Origin: Victivallales bacterium
Lineage (GTDB): Bacteria > Verrucomicrobiota > Lentisphaeria > Oligosphaerales > Oligosphaeraceae
Length of the DNA stretch: 51,254 nt
Direction of reading: 5' to 3'
Assembly (NCBI GenBank): GCA_017964325.1
Contig: JAGCSE010000038.1
Location: forward strand, 1 to 51,254
The position numbers were made by a program, and so were the translations under genes. Below the pieces are notes generated by a model, which saw only the letters and a program-made list of their open reading frames with translations, ran no database searches and was not told where the DNA came from. Shown one piece after another: positions 8,461 through 17,211 of the stretch; position 1 is the stretch's first letter, and the number at the start of each line of letters is the position of its first letter.

Positions 8461-10560
8461 ATGAAATCATTATACTTTACATTTATTCTTATATTTTCTC
8501 TTACGGCATTCTCTGCCCTTCATACCGTTTGGTTTGTTCCAGACTGGCAACTCGATCTTTCCGCCCAAAAAAGAAAACAATCGGAACTCACCACTATCTT
8601 GAAACAGACATTTCCGGAAGCCGATATAATCATTCAAAATTGGCCGCACATCGTCAAGCCTGAACAAGCCTTGGCTGAAGCCGAGCTGTTCGTAGCCCGC
8701 CTTGGAGAAAACATCATGGATATGACACCTGAACAACTCTCCAAACTGACAATCATCGGCCATTCCCGTGGTGCTAATATCGTTTACCGTGTCATGGAAG
8801 CCTTCCATTCTCTCGATTCACCTGATGATATATCTTTGAAACCTCGCCAGTGCATATTTCTAGAATCACTCATCCCATTGACCGAAAAAAACCTGTCGGA
8901 CATCTTGCAAGACACGATTCTACCCAGCATTTGCATCTGCGACCCTGACAACTATTTCCGCCATCTATGGCACGATTTAAATCCAGGGCAGAAGCTTCTT
9001 GGAGACGACACGAATGACCTCCTGCCTGAAACATTCATCATCGCTCCGTTCCACACTACGCTCGCCCCTAACATCAAGCAAATCCTAGACATCGACAACG
9101 ACATCTACTCCCAAAGCATCCTAAACTACCAATATGCAATTATCTATCTGCGATGCCTCCAAATCGAATTGTGGGGAAATCTCCCGCCATACGATTTATC
9201 AGCTTTGAAAAAAGGCTATAACAAACACATTTTCTGTGATTTCAAACAACCCTCGACTCATTCCTTCAACTGGTGGGAACCCATCGACCGCCATCCAGAC
9301 TGGATTCTTCTCCAACACGTCGTCACAGGACATTGCAAGATCATCAATGCCAAGGGGGAACAACGCTTCGACAAAAAGCAACGTCCCCTTTGGGGAGAAT
9401 GCCGAGAAATATGCAAAAAATTTGACGAATTGACCGACGATATCATCGATATTGAAAACTTCAAATCCGCCCAGCGCACCAACAGCCACCGTTATTGGGA
9501 TGTTGTCAAATCTCACGAAGGTTGGGAATTACAGAAAAACAACGTATTCGGTAATTCACGCGTCATCAATAACACTGATAACCGTTGCATCAAATCTGGT
9601 TTTGCCGAATCGGTCAACAAGGCATTTGAAATTGTATGCCAACAGGTCGATGCCGTCAAGGCACGCCCTCCCATCGACGTGCTCAAGTCGGACGGCCCAA
9701 CAGCTATCCGCGATGCCGTCTGGTGGAGGACTATCCAAGACAATGACTGCCAGCCATACGCAGGCTGGCGACTCGAAAAACACATACGTTCGGGATATTG
9801 CCGCATCATGGACAACGCCAATCGCTGCCGTTATTCTGCAGACGAATCCAATGCAAAACGGATGTTCGAGGAAATCTGCAACAATCTGAAATCCAATGAT
9901 TTCAAAGCAAGCTTGCCACATTGGACACCCCCCGCCGTCATCTGGTATGTCCCAGGCTGGAAACGCTGCGAACCGAAGCTCGCTCCAGAACATGAAGACT
10001 ATTTCAAAAAAGCATTCCCTGGCTCAAAGGCAGAAATCGCCAATTGGGAAGGCAACGGCAATTGGTCGGACAGTGTCGCCAAAGCCGACGAATTCGCGAA
10101 ATCGCTCGTCGAAAAGATTGCCGCCATGAAGCCCGAAGAACGTGAACAACTGACACTTATCGGCCATTCCCTGGGCGGGCGTATCGTGACTCGAACCGTC
10201 GCGGAACTTCTCCGTCGCAACCTCCGCATTCAGAACGCCTGCCTGCTTGCCGCCGCCATTCCATTCGATGATCCAGATGCTGAACTTGCCCTCAAAAGCC
10301 AGTCCATGCCAGTCATTTCAATCTACAATCCCAATGATAGAATGCTGTTTGCCTACCGCATTGGCGGCGGCGAGCATTCCAAGGCCCTCGGTGCGCATTC
10401 CACTGGTCGTTTGAACGAATTTCCAGTTTCCTGGAACACCATCGAAGATACTCACATTCCCACGACGGACATCAACTGGGATTTCGTCAAATCCGCCTTC
10501 AACCACACCGCCATCTTCTATCTCCGCCAATTGAAGAAAATTATAGACTCACTCCAATAA
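8461..10560 (+). CDS. Secreted double lipase-like alpha/beta-hydrolase with three internal repeats
   Basis: A 699-residue exported protein with an unusual layout. After a signal peptide (MKSLYFTFILIFSLTAFSA) comes an alpha/beta-hydrolase-like domain starting HTVWFVPDWQ, with a GHSRG nucleophile elbow (Ser about 102). The middle holds three repeats of about 75 residues starting near 271, 345 and 421, each of pattern WW..I..(H).GW.L......G.C+I.N....R. A second hydrolase-like domain starts AVIWYVPGWK with GHSLGG (Ser about 570) and ends with candidate Asp (NPNDRM) and His (FNHTA). The two halves are homologous (xxWxVPxW, LTIIGHS / LTLIGHS). The start was set at the signal peptide; upstream in-frame starts would add a non-signal extension and none has a clear ribosome binding site. 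The substrate is unknown; lipase or esterase activity is inference. Confidence 0.7.
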   Translation: MKSLYFTFILIFSLTAFSALHTVWFVPDWQLDLSAQKRKQSELTTILKQTFPEADIIIQNWPHIVKPEQALAEAELFVARLGENIMDMTPEQLSKLTIIGHSRGANIVYRVMEAFHSLDSPDDISLKPRQCIFLESLIPLTEKNLSDILQDTILPSICICDPDNYFRHLWHDLNPGQKLLGDDTNDLLPETFIIAPFHTTLAPNIKQILDIDNDIYSQSILNYQYAIIYLRCLQIELWGNLPPYDLSALKKGYNKHIFCDFKQPSTHSFNWWEPIDRHPDWILLQHVVTGHCKIINAKGEQRFDKKQRPLWGECREICKKFDELTDDIIDIENFKSAQRTNSHRYWDVVKSHEGWELQKNNVFGNSRVINNTDNRCIKSGFAESVNKAFEIVCQQVDAVKARPPIDVLKSDGPTAIRDAVWWRTIQDNDCQPYAGWRLEKHIRSGYCRIMDNANRCRYSADESNAKRMFEEICNNLKSNDFKASLPHWTPPAVIWYVPGWKRCEPKLAPEHEDYFKKAFPGSKAEIANWEGNGNWSDSVAKADEFAKSLVEKIAAMKPEEREQLTLIGHSLGGRIVTRTVAELLRRNLRIQNACLLAAAIPFDDPDAELALKSQSMPVISIYNPNDRMLFAYRIGGGEHSKALGAHSTGRLNEFPVSWNTIEDTHIPTTDINWDFVKSAFNHTAIFYLRQLKKIIDSLQ

Positions 10561-10592
10561 AAAAAAACATACAACGCATAATTCTTGTATTA

Positions 10593-10617
10593 CATTAATC
10601 ATTAATCATTAATCATT
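10593..10617 (+). repeat. Heptamer array TAATCAT abutting a start codon
   Basis: Three perfect TAATCAT heptamers, preceded by CAT and followed by a single T, run directly into the ATG at 10618. No ribosome binding site is visible. Unit, orientation and phase match the TAAGCAT array in front of the DUF89 gene at 50660-50737. Confidence 0.85.
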
Positions 10618-12759
10618 ATGACAAATCCCAATTGGTACCGCAATAGTTTCCGCCGCAATCTCGTCGATATGCACATAGAAGACTGGAATCCAGAGTTCCT
10701 CTCGCAATTCGATCCAGACGAATACTATGCCAATCTAGTCCGAGCACATGTCAAGTCGCCGATGATTTACCTTCAATCGCATGTCGGCCATTGCAACTGG
10801 GATACAAAATCAGGCCACCGCCATCAATCGTTCACAGATTGCACGAAGAAAATGCAACGTCTTTTCGACCTCTGCCACAAGGGCGGCATGAATGTCGTGG
10901 CATACTATTCCATGATTTATAACAATGACGCCTACATCGCTCACCCTGAATGGCGCCTTCGCGACATCAATGGACACAGCACACGTTTCGACAATGGCAA
11001 AGGCCAGTATTTCGGCGGCACGCGATATGGCCTATGCTGCCCAAACAGCCCCGGCTACCGCGATTTCGTATTGAAGCAACTGGACGAAATCTTCGATTTG
11101 TTCACCATCGAAGGCATCTTCCTCGATATGCTTTTCTGGACACGCCCCTGCTACTGCGATTCCTGCAAAGCACGGTGGAAGGCCGAGCACGGCGGAGATA
11201 TTCCAACCGTCATCAATTGGAACAATCCAGACTGGCGCGCATTCCAAGCCAAACGCGAGGAATGGATGCAGGATTTCGCGATGATGATTACAAACAAAAT
11301 CAAATCCCGCAATCCAAACTGCTCCGTCGAACACCAGTATTCGACCATGATGCACGGCTGGCGGCAGGGCGTCAACCACAACATCGCCGTCGCTTCAGAT
11401 TACTGTGGCGGAGATTTTTACGGCGGAGCCCCGCAACATTCCGTCGCCTGCAAGTTGTATTACAACATGACCGCCAACCAGCCGTTTGAATACATGACTT
11501 CCCGTTGTTATCCAGGTCTCCGTGAACACACAACCACCAAGACGGAGGATATGCTCCGTCTCTCCGTCATGTCAACGCTCGCCCACCACGGCGCGGCCTT
11601 GCTCATTGACGCCATTGATCCTAAAGGTACCTTGGACTCAAGACTTTATGAAACGTATAGCAAAATCTACACCGATGCTGAAAAGCTCGAACCATACATG
11701 GAAGGCACGCTCGTGCAGGACGTTCAAGTGCTTTTCAATCTCGAAGGTAAATACAATCCCAACATCAACAATGTGCCCATCGGCACGCCTCTCGCCAACG
11801 ATGACAGTTGCCCGCACACTTCTGCCGTCATGGGAGCCTGCCGTTCCCTCCAACGGATGCACATCCCCTTCGGCGTCTTTTCCAACTGGAAGCCAGAAAA
11901 GGCCAATGGAGCCTCAATCATCGTACTGGCAGATACATACGACCTGCCACAGAACGCCGTTGATTACATCGAAAATTTCGTCGCCAACGGTGGAAGCCTC
12001 TACATGAGCGGTCGCGTGAATCCTGAACTCATCCAAAAACTCACAGGTATTCGTCTAGACGGCCCCGTCCAGACACCCGTAGCCTACATGGTTCCCACGA
12101 CTATCGGACAGCCGCTTTTCACCGACCATAACCACGACTATCCCTTCGCCATAACCTGTGGCCTCCAGAATATTCTCCTTCCCAATGATTTCCATGGCGA
12201 TGTTCTCGCTACAACCGCCCTGCCATACGACGCCCCGCAACAGCAGGGCGAACTGCATCCCGACGAGAGCGACGGCTTCGACTACACTGCCCCGCAGGCA
12301 CGCTTCGCCTCCATCCATTCCAATCCGCCAGGTCGTTTTACCAACACAGCTTCTTTGATTAAAACCACTTACAGGAAAGGAACTGTCATTTATTCTGCCG
12401 CTCCATTTGAGACATTGGACCGCCCCGCAACATCACCGTTGTTCGCGAACATCATGAATCTCCTCAACGGCGCCCGCCAATGGTCATTCTCCTCCAATGC
12501 GCCACAACAAGTGGAAGTCATTGAATTCGACGCTCCTGCGAAACATCGTCGCTACATCAACCTCATCAACTCGCAGGATTCCTTCCAGATTCCCGCCATC
12601 TGCGACTTCGATGTTTCCGTGCAACTCGACACCGCACCATCACGCATCCTCTCCCTTCCCGACGAAACGCCCCTCCCCTTCATCTACGAAAACGGCTGCG
12701 CCACCTTCCATGTGTCCAAACTGCCCATCTGCAATTTCTATGCAGTAGAGTTGTCATGA
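10618..12759 (+). CDS. GHL6/GH29-like glycoside hydrolase family protein
   Basis: A 713-residue protein without signal peptide that resembles the hypothetical glycosyl hydrolase 6 (GHL6) family, related to alpha-fucosidase-type TIM barrels. The barrel runs over about residues 1-370 and includes HPEWRLRDINGH, CPNSPGYRDFV and EGIFLDMLFW (candidate catalytic Asp), followed by CYCDSCKARW. Then comes a glutamine-amidotransferase-like trimerisation domain (VLADTYDLPQ, FVANGGSLYMSG, about 430-470), as in GH42-type enzymes, and a C-terminal beta domain. It is probably a cytoplasmic exo-glycosidase; the sugar is unknown. Its start codon is preceded by a heptamer array instead of a ribosome binding site. 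It follows the double lipase-like gene by 57 bases on the same strand. Confidence 0.72.
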   Translation: MTNPNWYRNSFRRNLVDMHIEDWNPEFLSQFDPDEYYANLVRAHVKSPMIYLQSHVGHCNWDTKSGHRHQSFTDCTKKMQRLFDLCHKGGMNVVAYYSMIYNNDAYIAHPEWRLRDINGHSTRFDNGKGQYFGGTRYGLCCPNSPGYRDFVLKQLDEIFDLFTIEGIFLDMLFWTRPCYCDSCKARWKAEHGGDIPTVINWNNPDWRAFQAKREEWMQDFAMMITNKIKSRNPNCSVEHQYSTMMHGWRQGVNHNIAVASDYCGGDFYGGAPQHSVACKLYYNMTANQPFEYMTSRCYPGLREHTTTKTEDMLRLSVMSTLAHHGAALLIDAIDPKGTLDSRLYETYSKIYTDAEKLEPYMEGTLVQDVQVLFNLEGKYNPNINNVPIGTPLANDDSCPHTSAVMGACRSLQRMHIPFGVFSNWKPEKANGASIIVLADTYDLPQNAVDYIENFVANGGSLYMSGRVNPELIQKLTGIRLDGPVQTPVAYMVPTTIGQPLFTDHNHDYPFAITCGLQNILLPNDFHGDVLATTALPYDAPQQQGELHPDESDGFDYTAPQARFASIHSNPPGRFTNTASLIKTTYRKGTVIYSAAPFETLDRPATSPLFANIMNLLNGARQWSFSSNAPQQVEVIEFDAPAKHRRYINLINSQDSFQIPAICDFDVSVQLDTAPSRILSLPDETPLPFIYENGCATFHVSKLPICNFYAVELS

Positions 12760-12774
12760 CATTGGCAACCATGC

Positions 12775-12803
12775 TTGCATAATGTATATTTTTACTGTAT
12801 AGT
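12775..12803 (+). promoter_or_regulatory. Candidate sigma70-type promoter of the DUF3990 module
   Basis: TTGCAT, a 17-base spacer and TATAGT lie about 115 bases upstream of the DUF3990 reading frame, within an AT-rich stretch just after the GHL6-like gene. This is a sequence match only. Confidence 0.4.
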
Positions 12804-12918
12804 AAATCATAAAAAATGAAATAATAAAGTTGAAATATTTCATGATACCCTAGAAATACTGCGTTTTCGTATAACCACTGTGATTTTTTAATCCATTTTC
12901 AGGCAGGACAAAGATAAA

Positions 12919-13419
12919 ATGGACAATCAACAATTGGCAAAGAATAATTCAATCGATGGACAGCTTCTTTACCATGGGAGTCAACAGATTGTCAGACTGC
13001 CAGAAATAAGAATTGGCAAATATACCAAAGATTTCTCCTTCGGTTTCTATTGTACTCTTTAAAAAAATCAAGCTGTTCGTTGGGCTACTCGTTTTCCCTC
13101 TCCAGGATACGTCAATATTTTTTCCTGCAAGCAATTACATGATTTGCGAACCCAACGATTCGATACGATGACAGAAGAATGGCTGGATTTCATTGTCGCT
13201 TGCCGTCATGGAAACACGCATGATTTCGACATCGTGGAAGGTCCAATGGCAAATGATACAATCTTCAATTACATACAGGATTTCATGGATGGAAATATTT
13301 CCAGAGAAGCATTTTGGGCATTGGCAAAATTCAAAAAGCCTACGCATCAAATTTGCTTCCATACCCAAAAAGCTCTTGACACATTGACATTCGAAGGATA
13401 TGAAATATATGGAAATTAA
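12919..13419 (+). pseudogene. DUF3990 (ART-like) gene interrupted by an in-frame stop
   Basis: The reading frame begins at ATG 12919 and encodes LLYHGSQQIVRLPEIRIGKY and FGFYCTL, then meets TAA at 13060-13062. It continues in the same frame as NQAVRWATRFPSPGY, EWLDFIVACRHG, DFDIVEGPMANDTIF and ALDTLTFEGYEIYGN. This is the full DUF3990 pattern (about 166 codons): LYHGS, GFYCT, QAxxWA, W-L-D-F-V-x-x-R and D-x-V-x-G-P-x-A-N-D. DUF3990 proteins resemble ADP-ribosyltransferases (YHG-type motif) and occur in mobile accessory modules, often with small partners. The stop lies in a run CTTTAAAAAAAT, and one substitution (TAA from TTA) would restore leucine, so inactivation looks recent. Readthrough, a sequencing error or internal re-initiation cannot be excluded. 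The locus is much more AT-rich than its neighbours. Confidence 0.75.
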
Positions 13420-13882
13420 TTTCAGCGACTTGTTTTTCACTTGCAGCCTGATTGAGTTGATTGGCAGACTTACCTGCCAAAAACGGGCCAATGTGGTCTC
13501 CTTAATGGGACGAAAAATCGTAGCACATATTTATGACCATGCAGATGTTCTTCATTGCGAACAAATTGCAAAGACAGCAGATATATTTATCGAAATGTGC
13601 AAGATACCAAAAGGCGATTTCGACAATGTCTCCACCTGCAAATATGAGGTGCCCGACTACTGGACAATCGGCAAGGTCTATGCCCGTCTCATTCAAGATA
13701 TTACGGAAGATGATGTAATAGATGCTTTGTTCAAGGCATATAATTCCCCTATAAGTGATTTTATTTCACATTACAACGGCGATTTTTTCTACCAGTCGCG
13801 CGAATATGTCAAAGAAGCATATTTCTATGAACTGGACGCCCCCGCACATGCAAGAGCTGGTCTGCCGTTGCATTTGCCGTGA
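13400..13882 (+). CDS. DUF3990-associated partner protein (unknown function)
   Basis: A 160-residue protein overlapping the end of the DUF3990 frame by 20 bases, so it is probably translationally coupled. ATG 13409 is an alternative start. It contains FFTCSLIELIGRLTCQKR, IYDHADVLHCEQIAKTADIFI and CKYEVPDYWTIGKVYARLI, a pattern I associate with proteins encoded immediately next to DUF3990 genes. I know no biochemical function for it. It may be an antitoxin or a substrate-recognition partner, but that is inference from position. The last 20 residues (after YFYEL) are low in similarity to the rest and rich in Ala/Leu/Pro, so the C-terminus may be altered. The gene is AT-rich and sits between a glycan gene and recQ, consistent with acquisition by transfer. 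Confidence 0.6.
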   Translation: MKYMEINFSDLFFTCSLIELIGRLTCQKRANVVSLMGRKIVAHIYDHADVLHCEQIAKTADIFIEMCKIPKGDFDNVSTCKYEVPDYWTIGKVYARLIQDITEDDVIDALFKAYNSPISDFISHYNGDFFYQSREYVKEAYFYELDAPAHARAGLPLHLP

Positions 13883-13953
13883 ACATCATCACACTAGAAG
13901 ATATTGCCTTTCAGCTCCTTCTTCCACAAAAATTGAAAGACTTACACACCTTA

Positions 13954-16017
13954 TCAATTCCTACGCGATTGCCTTCTACGCCGTCTTGTCGTCGTTTTTT
14001 CTTCTTCACCAATGAGTTGCAACTCCAATTTCTGATTTGCCGTGATAACATTCCATCCCTTTTCGGTCAGTTCCAGACATGGATACTCTCCTTCCGCAAC
14101 CTGTATGTAGCCATTGTCCTCCAACGCCTTCAAGAACCTCTCGCAGAGCGTCTTACCAATATGCGCCAACGCCCCGTGGCAAGGATTCTCCATCAAATCA
14201 CGCCGTTCATCCATCTCACCAAGAAGCATACTGACAATCCGACGACGACCAAACTTTCCATTGACAAAACTCACTGCCGACAAAATCTGCTTCGCCAATT
14301 GCAACTCGCTTTCATTCGCCGCACGCCCGATGCCGTGCGTATGGCCACATCGATCGCAACAACCACATCGCCAATTTCCAATCTTCTCGCCGAAATAACC
14401 GATGATATACGCTTGACGGCAATGTGTCGTCCGAATGTATTTCTGCACATCCTCAAAGCGTTTGCGATCAAGGGCTTCCTTCTTCACCAACGCCTTTTCG
14501 TCGATGTCCAATTTCTCCTTTCGCCCCTTTTCGCTCAATTTCAAAACACCTTCTGCGTCGCCGACCGTCCAACTGAACACCGTTCCACCCAATGCAGCAA
14601 TCACCCTTTCCACTTGGTCGATGCGAAGACCGCTGATTTCCGCCAAATCAAGCAACGTACCTTGGAACGTGCGCGTCCCACGCTGCGCCACGTATGAGCA
14701 GATGCGATATGTAAACATCGACCGTTGCGTATTCTGCGCTTCGTTCACGCGCAACAGCAAAGCCGCTGGTTGCAGAAATTTCAATTCTCCCACATCGCCG
14801 ACCTGTGCAAACTCGCGTTCCAGAATGCCCTGCCGTTCGAGAATCCGCGCCGCCGCGTTCAACTGCGCCACGCTTCTGGCATTATCGATGTACGGCAGAA
14901 GCAGATTCGGCATCCAGACAACCGAGCCGTCTTCCCGCATGTCTTTTCGCAGAAGGCGATGCACATCCCGCAACACGTCCAACGGTGGATTGTTTACATC
15001 AAGCAAAAACTCCTGTATTCGGCGGTCTGGATAGCATTCCAAGAGGACACAATCCGCAGGCTGACCATCGCGCCCCGCTCGCCCCGCCTCCTGATAGTAC
15101 GCCTCCAAACTGCCAGGCATATTATAATGAATGACTTGCCGCACGTCCGCACGGTCAATGCCCATGCCGAAAGCGTTCGTCGCCGCGAGCACGGGACATT
15201 CATCCTGCAGAAAGTATTCCTGCGCCGCCTTGCGCTCCAAATCCCGCATACCCGCATGGTACATCCGCACGCCGTAGCCATTCGACAACGACTCCGCCTC
15301 CTTCCGTGTCGAAACATAGATAATCGTCGGAACTTTCCGCTTTAGAAATCCTTCCAAAGCCTGCCGCTTCTCCTCCAGCGATGCACAGTTCACAACTTGG
15401 AACGACAGGTTCGGCCGCTTGAATCCCGTGACCAGCTCAGACAGATTCGGTCGTTTCAACTGTTCGCGGATGTCATCCCGCACGTATGGAGTCGCCGTCG
15501 CCGTAAAAGCGCACACCTGCATGGTTTGCAGCTCTGGTGTCATGTCCCACAGCCGTTGGTAGTCCGGCCTGAAATCATGGCCCCACTGGCTGACGCAATG
15601 CGCTTCATCGACCACCACCAGATTCGGCGGATGGTTTGCCAGATACTTGCGGAATCCCTCCACACGAAAACGTTCAGGCGCGACATACAGGAATTTCAAC
15701 TGTCCATGAGTCGCAGCCAAAAGCGCGTTGTTCTGAAATTGCCGAGGTACGGAGCTGTTGACACTGGCGGCGGGAATTCCACGTGCGTTCAATGCATCCA
15801 CTTGGTCTTTCATCAATGCGATAAGCGGCGAGATGACAAGACCATATCCCTCTCGAACCATGATGGGAAGCTGGTAGCACAGCGACTTGCCGGCACCAGT
15901 CGGCATGACGACACACAATTCCTCCCCCGCCAGAATACGACTCACGACCTCCTCCTGTCCAGGCAGGAATCCGTCATGTCCAAAATATCGTTTCAATGCT
16001 CCCAGCAATCCATCCAT
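13954..16017 (-). CDS. recQ: ATP-dependent DNA helicase RecQ
   Basis: Superfamily 2 3'-5' DNA helicase for recombination and repair. The order of domains is conserved: helicase motif I (MPTGAGKSLC), motif II (VVDEAHCVSQWGHDFRPDY), motif III (FTATATPYV), motif V (NAFGMGIDRADVR) and motif VI (QEAGRAGRDG). These are followed by the RecQ-Ct zinc-binding cysteines (CRQAYIIGYF ... CGCCDRC). No obvious HRDC domain is seen; the protein ends in an arginine-rich tail (TTTRRRRRQSRRN). I placed the start at ATG 16017 (MDGLLG); a TTG at 16029, directly adjoining the ftsY stop, would add four residues. It is immediately downstream of ftsY and certainly co-transcribed with it. Confidence 0.95.
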   Translation of the reverse strand: MDGLLGALKRYFGHDGFLPGQEEVVSRILAGEELCVVMPTGAGKSLCYQLPIMVREGYGLVISPLIALMKDQVDALNARGIPAASVNSSVPRQFQNNALLAATHGQLKFLYVAPERFRVEGFRKYLANHPPNLVVVDEAHCVSQWGHDFRPDYQRLWDMTPELQTMQVCAFTATATPYVRDDIREQLKRPNLSELVTGFKRPNLSFQVVNCASLEEKRQALEGFLKRKVPTIIYVSTRKEAESLSNGYGVRMYHAGMRDLERKAAQEYFLQDECPVLAATNAFGMGIDRADVRQVIHYNMPGSLEAYYQEAGRAGRDGQPADCVLLECYPDRRIQEFLLDVNNPPLDVLRDVHRLLRKDMREDGSVVWMPNLLLPYIDNARSVAQLNAAARILERQGILEREFAQVGDVGELKFLQPAALLLRVNEAQNTQRSMFTYRICSYVAQRGTRTFQGTLLDLAEISGLRIDQVERVIAALGGTVFSWTVGDAEGVLKLSEKGRKEKLDIDEKALVKKEALDRKRFEDVQKYIRTTHCRQAYIIGYFGEKIGNWRCGCCDRCGHTHGIGRAANESELQLAKQILSAVSFVNGKFGRRRIVSMLLGEMDERRDLMENPCHGALAHIGKTLCERFLKALEDNGYIQVAEGEYPCLELTEKGWNVITANQKLELQLIGEEEKTTTRRRRRQSRRN

Positions 16018-16029
16018 GTTCCGTTTCAA

Positions 16030-16947
16030 TCACTCAAACAACGCCTTCACAAATGCCTCCTGGTCAAATGGTTGCAAGTCATCGACCTGTTCACCAAGGC
16101 CGATGAACCGTACGGGATAGCCAAGTTCCTGCTTGATGGCGACAACGACTCCCCCCTTGCCCGTTCCGTCGAGCTTAGTCAGTATCAACCCTGTGATTGG
16201 GAACAACTTGCCAAATTCCTTCGCCTGAATCAAGGCGTTTGTGCCGATGGATGAATCCACCGTCAGCCAGATTTCGTGCGGAGCATCGGGAGATTCCTTC
16301 GCGATGATTCGTTTCACCTTCGCCAATTCGTCCATCAAATCACGCCGTGTATGCTGTCGCCCAGCCGTGTCGATGATGACATAATCCACGCCTTTCTGCT
16401 TGCCCGACCGTACGGCATCGAACGCGACCGCCGCCGCATCGCCGCCCTGTTTGCCGCCGACGACAGGCACGCCCAACCGTTCGCCCCAGATTTTCAACTG
16501 CTCGACGCCCGCCGCGCGGAACGTGTCACCAGCCCCCAAAAGCACACTTTTTCCCTGCTTCATGAAATAATTTGCTAGTTTTGCGACACTCGTCGTCTTG
16601 CCGCTGCCGTTCACACCGACCATCATAATGACGGTCGGTCCATCTGTCGCATGGTTGATTTCAGGCTGGCCGCCTTCGGATAGCAGTTTCAAAATCGACT
16701 CCTGGGCCACGCCCATGATGTCTTCACCTGTCTTGATGAGACCGCGTTCGTAGCGATCCTTCACTTCTTTCACCAGCTGACCACTGATGGCGATGCCCAA
16801 ATCCGTTCCGACCAAGGCAGCTTCCAGCTCGTCGTAAGTATCTTGATTCCAAGTCTTATCGCCACCGAAAAGACCACCTATCTTGCGCATCAGCGACGTT
16901 TTTGTCTTCTGAAGACCACGTTTGAAAAATTCAAAAATCGAAGCCAT
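16030..16947 (-). CDS. ftsY: Signal recognition particle receptor FtsY
   Basis: SRP receptor GTPase that docks ribosome-nascent-chain-SRP complexes at the membrane. The protein is 305 residues, a short form lacking the long acidic A domain of E. coli FtsY. It has the N domain (about 1-90) followed by the G domain: GVNGSGKTTS P-loop, the DTFRAA insertion-box start, DTAGR, TKLDGTGKGG and the closing GLGEQVDDLQPFD. CAGGAG lies about seven bases upstream of the ATG. It heads a two-gene unit with recQ, whose frame begins at or just after the ftsY stop. The assignment over Ffh is based on the short length, the N domain and absence of an M domain. Confidence 0.96.
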   Translation of the reverse strand: MASIFEFFKRGLQKTKTSLMRKIGGLFGGDKTWNQDTYDELEAALVGTDLGIAISGQLVKEVKDRYERGLIKTGEDIMGVAQESILKLLSEGGQPEINHATDGPTVIMMVGVNGSGKTTSVAKLANYFMKQGKSVLLGAGDTFRAAGVEQLKIWGERLGVPVVGGKQGGDAAAVAFDAVRSGKQKGVDYVIIDTAGRQHTRRDLMDELAKVKRIIAKESPDAPHEIWLTVDSSIGTNALIQAKEFGKLFPITGLILTKLDGTGKGGVVVAIKQELGYPVRFIGLGEQVDDLQPFDQEAFVKALFE

Positions 16948-17055
16948 TTCAATACTCCTGAAAAATTAACCTGCCATCACAATTGGCATCGCACTAACGT
17001 TAATTAGTTAATTTATTCATTCTTCGCAATTTTTCAAAAATATCCGCATTGAAAA

Positions 17056-17099
17056 CCTCTGCACTTCTGCAACTTTGCACCTCCGCGACTCTGCGTTAA
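17056..17099. repeat. CTCTGCG / CTCCGCG octamer repeat between ftsY and asnB
   Basis: Five 8-9 base units: CCTCTGCA, CTTCTGCAA, CTTTGCAC, CTCCGCGA and CTCTGCGTT, ending in GTTAA. The same word order is found in the large array at 40797-40950. Confidence 0.75.
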
Positions 17100-17211
17100 T
17101 TATCCTTCTGTGTCTCTATCAATCTAGAAAATATTGATTTTGCATGATGACGATTTATTTTATGCACAACACCTCTTAAATCAACGCCTCTCCCTCTACG
17201 GAATCACCTCC

